Of a stretch of 7,450 nt of DNA, positions 5,967 to 7,450 are shown one piece after another. This stretch comes from an uncultured Methanobrevibacter sp. (GTDB lineage Archaea; Methanobacteriota; Methanobacteria; Methanobacteriales; Methanobacteriaceae). Within the stretch, counting starts at the first letter, position 1. Each line of letters opens with the position of its first letter. The stretch is taken from assembly GCF_900316895.1 (NCBI RefSeq), contig NZ_ONER01000088.1, forward strand, positions 1-7,450. The letters are read 5' to 3'. The position numbers and the translations under genes are program-made. Under the pieces are notes generated by a model, which had not been told where the DNA came from, searched no databases, and saw only the letters and a program-made list of their open reading frames with translations.

Positions 5967-6377
5967 TTATTCGAATTTCATTTGCTTATCGATGCCAGCT
6001 ATTTCATCAATTTCAAAGCCTTTTTCAAGCGCATAATCTTTTTCAACACGATAATTTCCGCTTTTTGTTCTAGGAGTATTTTGAGGTTCTAAAAATAGCC
6101 ATTTAGTATATTTAAACCTGACTCCGATATACGGCTTTGCACCGAATATTTTTGAAAACTCACAAAGCGAAGTAATTTGCTCCTCTTCAATATAGATTTT
6201 TTCCTTGGTAGTCGTTTTAACTTCAATAGCCAAATAAATCTTGCCATTTCCAGCTAAAACATCAGGCAAAGGTCTTTTAGTTGCACCACCAGAAGCTGGG
6301 GCTCTCATTGCAGCAAAATTCCTTTCCCATAATTTATGTACCAAATCCCTTTCTTCAGCAGACCCTTTTTTTGCCAT
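5967..6377 (-). CDS. hjc: Archaeal Holliday junction resolvase Hjc
   Basis: A 136-residue protein, normal for Hjc (about 120-140). It is a dimeric PD-(D/E)XK nuclease that cuts four-way DNA junctions to finish homologous recombination and repair. Catalytic residues can be placed: E8/E9 in KGSAEERDL, D39 in LPDVLAGNGK, and E52 and K54 in AIEVK; R25 and the flexible PASGGATKR loop (28-35) precede the metal site. The start MAKKGSAEERDL at 6377 is the family start; an in-frame TTG at 6389 would add only four residues and lies near the predicted transcription start. TTTATATA (6418-6411) is centred about 37 nt before the ATG, giving a leader of about 12 nt with only a weak GAGTG. Neighbours on both sides are tRNA genes with their own signals, so it is probably monocistronic. 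Confidence 0.92.
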   Translation of the reverse strand: MAKKGSAEERDLVHKLWERNFAAMRAPASGGATKRPLPDVLAGNGKIYLAIEVKTTTKEKIYIEEEQITSLCEFSKIFGAKPYIGVRFKYTKWLFLEPQNTPRTKSGNYRVEKDYALEKGFEIDEIAGIDKQMKFE

Positions 6378-6410
6378 AGTAACACTCAATTAATAATCTA
6401 AATTTAACCC

Positions 6411-6418
6411 TATATAAA
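6411..6418 (-). promoter_or_regulatory. TATA box of hjc
   Basis: Exact TTTATATA on the minus strand, centred about 37 nt upstream of the hjc ATG at 6377. The predicted start is close to 6389. Confidence 0.65.
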
Positions 6419-6442
6419 CTAAATGAGAGAGCATTTGAAAAG

Positions 6443-6470
6443 TAATATCGAAAAAAATAGTTTTTATAAA
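6443..6470 (-). terminator. Oligo-T terminator after tRNA-His
   Basis: After the tRNA-His CCA the minus strand reads TTTATAAAAACTA followed by seven T and then CGATATTA. The final 14 nt (TTTTTTCGATATTA, 6456-6443) are identical to those ending the ftr terminator region at 831-818. Confidence 0.55.
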
Positions 6471-6546
6471 TGGGGCCGGAGCCGAGATTCGAACCCGAGT
6501 CCCGGGATCCACAGTCCCGGAGGATGACCGCCTACCCTACCCCGGC
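6471..6546 (-). tRNA. tRNA-His(GTG), CCA encoded
   Basis: Acceptor GCCGGGG pairs with CTCCGGC (one G-T); discriminator C73, as expected for His; then CCA (6473-6471) is present in the DNA. Anticodon stem CGGGA/TCCCG with loop CTGTGGA, anticodon GTG; T arm CTCGG-GTTCGAAT-CTCGG region with GTTCGAA. The base before G1 is T, so the extra G-1 of tRNA-His is not encoded and must be added after transcription. It is the last gene of the four-tRNA cluster. Confidence 0.93.
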
Positions 6547-6582
6547 ATTTATGATAAATTAAATAAAAAAAATTGTTAAAAG

Positions 6583-6665
6583 TGCGGGAGCAGGGATTTG
6601 AACCCTGGTAGACCTGCGTCAACAGGTCCTAAGCCTGTCCCCTTTGGCCTCTCGGGCACCCCCGC
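6583..6665 (-). tRNA. tRNA-Leu(TAG)
   Basis: An 83-nt class II tRNA without encoded CCA. Acceptor GCGGGGG/CTCCCGC, discriminator A73, anticodon stem ACAGG/CCTGT with loop CTTAGGA (anticodon TAG, reading CUA codons), a long variable arm (TGACGCAGGTCTA region) and T loop GTTCAAAT. The long variable arm and A73 agree with Leu. Confidence 0.93.
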
Positions 6666-6721
6666 TTATAAAAAGTAAGGATACATAGAAACCATTAAAA
6701 ATCTTAACAAATTTTTTTGAA

Positions 6722-6796
6722 TGCTCCGGCCGGGATTCGAACCCGAGTCTTCGGCTCGAAAGGCCGAAATGATTGGCCGGACTACACCACCGGAGC
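6722..6796 (-). tRNA. tRNA-Glu(TTC)
   Basis: Perfect acceptor GCTCCGG/CCGGAGC, discriminator A73, no encoded CCA. Anticodon stem TCGGC/GCCGA with loop CTTTCGA gives anticodon TTC. T arm CTCGGGTTCGAATCCCGG is normal. Followed by T-rich spacer and tRNA-Leu 56 nt further on. Confidence 0.93.
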
Positions 6797-6823
6797 AAAT
6801 ACACATATGAAATTTTTGTAACA

Positions 6824-6897
6824 TGGGCCCAATGGGGTTCGAACCCATGACCTTCCGGTTATGAGCCGGACGCTCTACCTGGCTAAGCTATGGGCCC
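6824..6897 (-). tRNA. tRNA with CAT anticodon: elongator Met or Ile2
   Basis: Acceptor GGGCCCA/TGGGCCC, discriminator A73, no encoded CCA. Anticodon stem TCCGG/CCGGA with loop CTCATAA, anticodon CAT. It is not the initiator: position 1-72 is G-C rather than A-U, and the three stacked G-C pairs next to the anticodon loop are absent. Elongator Met and Ile2 (whose C34 is changed to agmatidine in archaea) share this anticodon, and I cannot separate them by eye. It is the first gene of the cluster, 26-27 nt before tRNA-Glu. Confidence 0.88.
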
Positions 6898-6954
6898 AAA
6901 AGCGCCATCGACAGGGAAAAATCAAAGTACAATCTAAATATTAATTCCAACCAG

Positions 6955-6962
6955 TATATAAA
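6955..6962. promoter_or_regulatory. TATA box for the radical SAM gene, possibly shared with the divergent tRNA cluster
   Basis: TATATAAA on the plus strand, centred about 28 nt before the ATG at 6986, so the mRNA should start within a few bases of the ATG; no ribosome binding site is at normal spacing. The minus strand reads TTTATATA, 58-65 nt upstream of the first tRNA of the cluster. A second minus-strand candidate (TTAATATTTA, about 6936-6945) lies nearer to the tRNA. Confidence 0.55.
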
Positions 6963-6985
6963 CTTTAAGGACAATATATACTACC

Positions 6986-7450
6986 ATGGATTCTAACATG
7001 TTTGACCTAATCAAAAAAGCTAATGAAAGCACTTTAAAAAATCACGGTGATTTAATCACTCTTGAACGAGCGGTGTTCCTTTCATGGTGGTGCGATAAGG
7101 GAGACTGTGCATTTTGCTACATGTCCACCCAAAAGGATAAAATAAAAGATCCGAAAAAAGCAAGGCGAAATGTTTCAAACATCTATGCGGAGGCTGAAAT
7201 GTGCAAACGTCTTGACTGGAACATTGAATTTTTATCCGGAGGGTACGAATCATTCACAACTCAGGAAATCAAAGAGATTGCAACCACAATCAAGGACATT
7301 ACCGGAGACGGAGTCTGGTTAAATACCGGAATCACAGACGATTTGGCCGAGTTCGGCTCAGAAATCAAAGGAATAACAGGTGCTGTGGAAGTAGCCAATC
7401 CCTCAATTCACAACAGGGTCTGCCCATCAAAAAAGTTAGAAGACATAAGC
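6986..7450 (+). CDS. Biotin-synthase-like radical SAM protein, N-terminal part (runs off right edge)
   Basis: 155 codons from ATG at 6986 are open to the window end. C36, C41 and C44 in CDKGDCAFCYM would hold the [4Fe-4S] cluster that cleaves S-adenosylmethionine; the Tyr after the third Cys is usual in BioB-like members. The spacing is CX4CX2C rather than the standard CX3CX2C. EFLSGGYES (81-89) corresponds to the GGE-type strand that binds the SAM amino group, and further strands WLNTGI (111-116) and GAVEVANPS (132-140) fit a partial TIM barrel. It resembles the biotin-synthase-related proteins of methanogens, a group that includes HmdB (CX5CX2C) of FeGP-cofactor synthesis; the reaction cannot be named from this part. 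Divergent from the tRNA cluster; probably a leaderless transcript. Confidence 0.85.
   Translation, partial: MDSNMFDLIKKANESTLKNHGDLITLERAVFLSWWCDKGDCAFCYMSTQKDKIKDPKKARRNVSNIYAEAEMCKRLDWNIEFLSGGYESFTTQEIKEIATTIKDITGDGVWLNTGITDDLAEFGSEIKGITGAVEVANPSIHNRVCPSKKLEDIS

Noticed and set aside
6797..6823. Possible separate promoters in the spacers between clustered tRNAs
   Set aside because: Spacers of 27-56 nt are AT-rich but have no TTTATATA about 25 nt before a plausible start; TTTTTATA before tRNA-Leu is too close to its first base. A single cluster transcript is simpler.
6619..6848. Minus-strand open frames of about 60 residues over the tRNA cluster
   Set aside because: They are translations of tRNA-Met/Ile2, tRNA-Glu and tRNA-Leu sequences (for example FESRPEHS from the T arm) and not proteins.
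1..7450. Search for CRISPR repeats, insertion sequences, attachment sites or defence genes
   Set aside because: No regularly spaced repeats, transposase, integrase or terminal inverted repeats with target duplications were seen; the tRNA 3' ends show no second copy of a tRNA end that would mark an integrated element.

Overview
The window looks like chromosomal DNA of a hydrogenotrophic methanogen of the order Methanobacteriales, most likely a Methanobrevibacter-type gut archaeon. The reasons are: a gene for formylmethanofuran:tetrahydromethanopterin formyltransferase (ftr), very AT-rich spacers with archaeal TTTATATA-type promoters, oligo-T terminators, an archaeal Hjc resolvase, a tRNA-Trp with an intron at 37/38, and a secreted Ig-repeat adhesin-like protein of the kind common in gut Methanobrevibacter. 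Species cannot be fixed from the sequence alone.

Layout. 1-663 (minus) is the N-terminal part of an adhesin-like surface protein that runs off the left edge. 858-1641 (minus) is ftr, but about 35 codons are missing near residue 213 and the reading frame changes there, so it cannot give normal Ftr. 1853-2905 (minus) is a TIGR00374/UPF0104 (lysylphosphatidylglycerol synthetase TM/flippase-like) membrane protein. Divergent from it, 2972-4405 and 4460-5113 (plus) form a trkH-trkA potassium-uptake pair: membrane channel subunit plus NAD(H)-binding RCK gate. A metallo-beta-lactamase-fold hydrolase (5099-5707, minus) meets trkA tail to tail with a 15-base overlap.

The right third is an RNA-gene area on the minus strand: tRNA-Trp(CCA) with a 76-nt intron (5767-5915), the Holliday junction resolvase hjc (5967-6377), then a four-gene tRNA cluster, transcribed Met/Ile2(CAT) - Glu(TTC) - Leu(TAG) - His(GTG). 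Divergent from the cluster, 6986 to the right edge (plus) is the N-terminal part of a biotin-synthase-like radical SAM protein.

The most notable points are: (i) the tRNA-Trp intron carries box C/D elements whose guide pairs with the tRNA's own anticodon loop so that the box D +5 rule selects C34; (ii) the internal deletion with frameshift in ftr, a core methanogenesis gene; (iii) an identical 14-nt sequence, TTTTTTCGATATTA, just past the 3' ends of two unrelated minus-strand transcripts (ftr and tRNA-His); (iv) an unusual CX4CX2C cluster motif in the radical SAM protein. I saw no mobile element, CRISPR array or defence system. No gene-free stretch exceeds about 210 bases.
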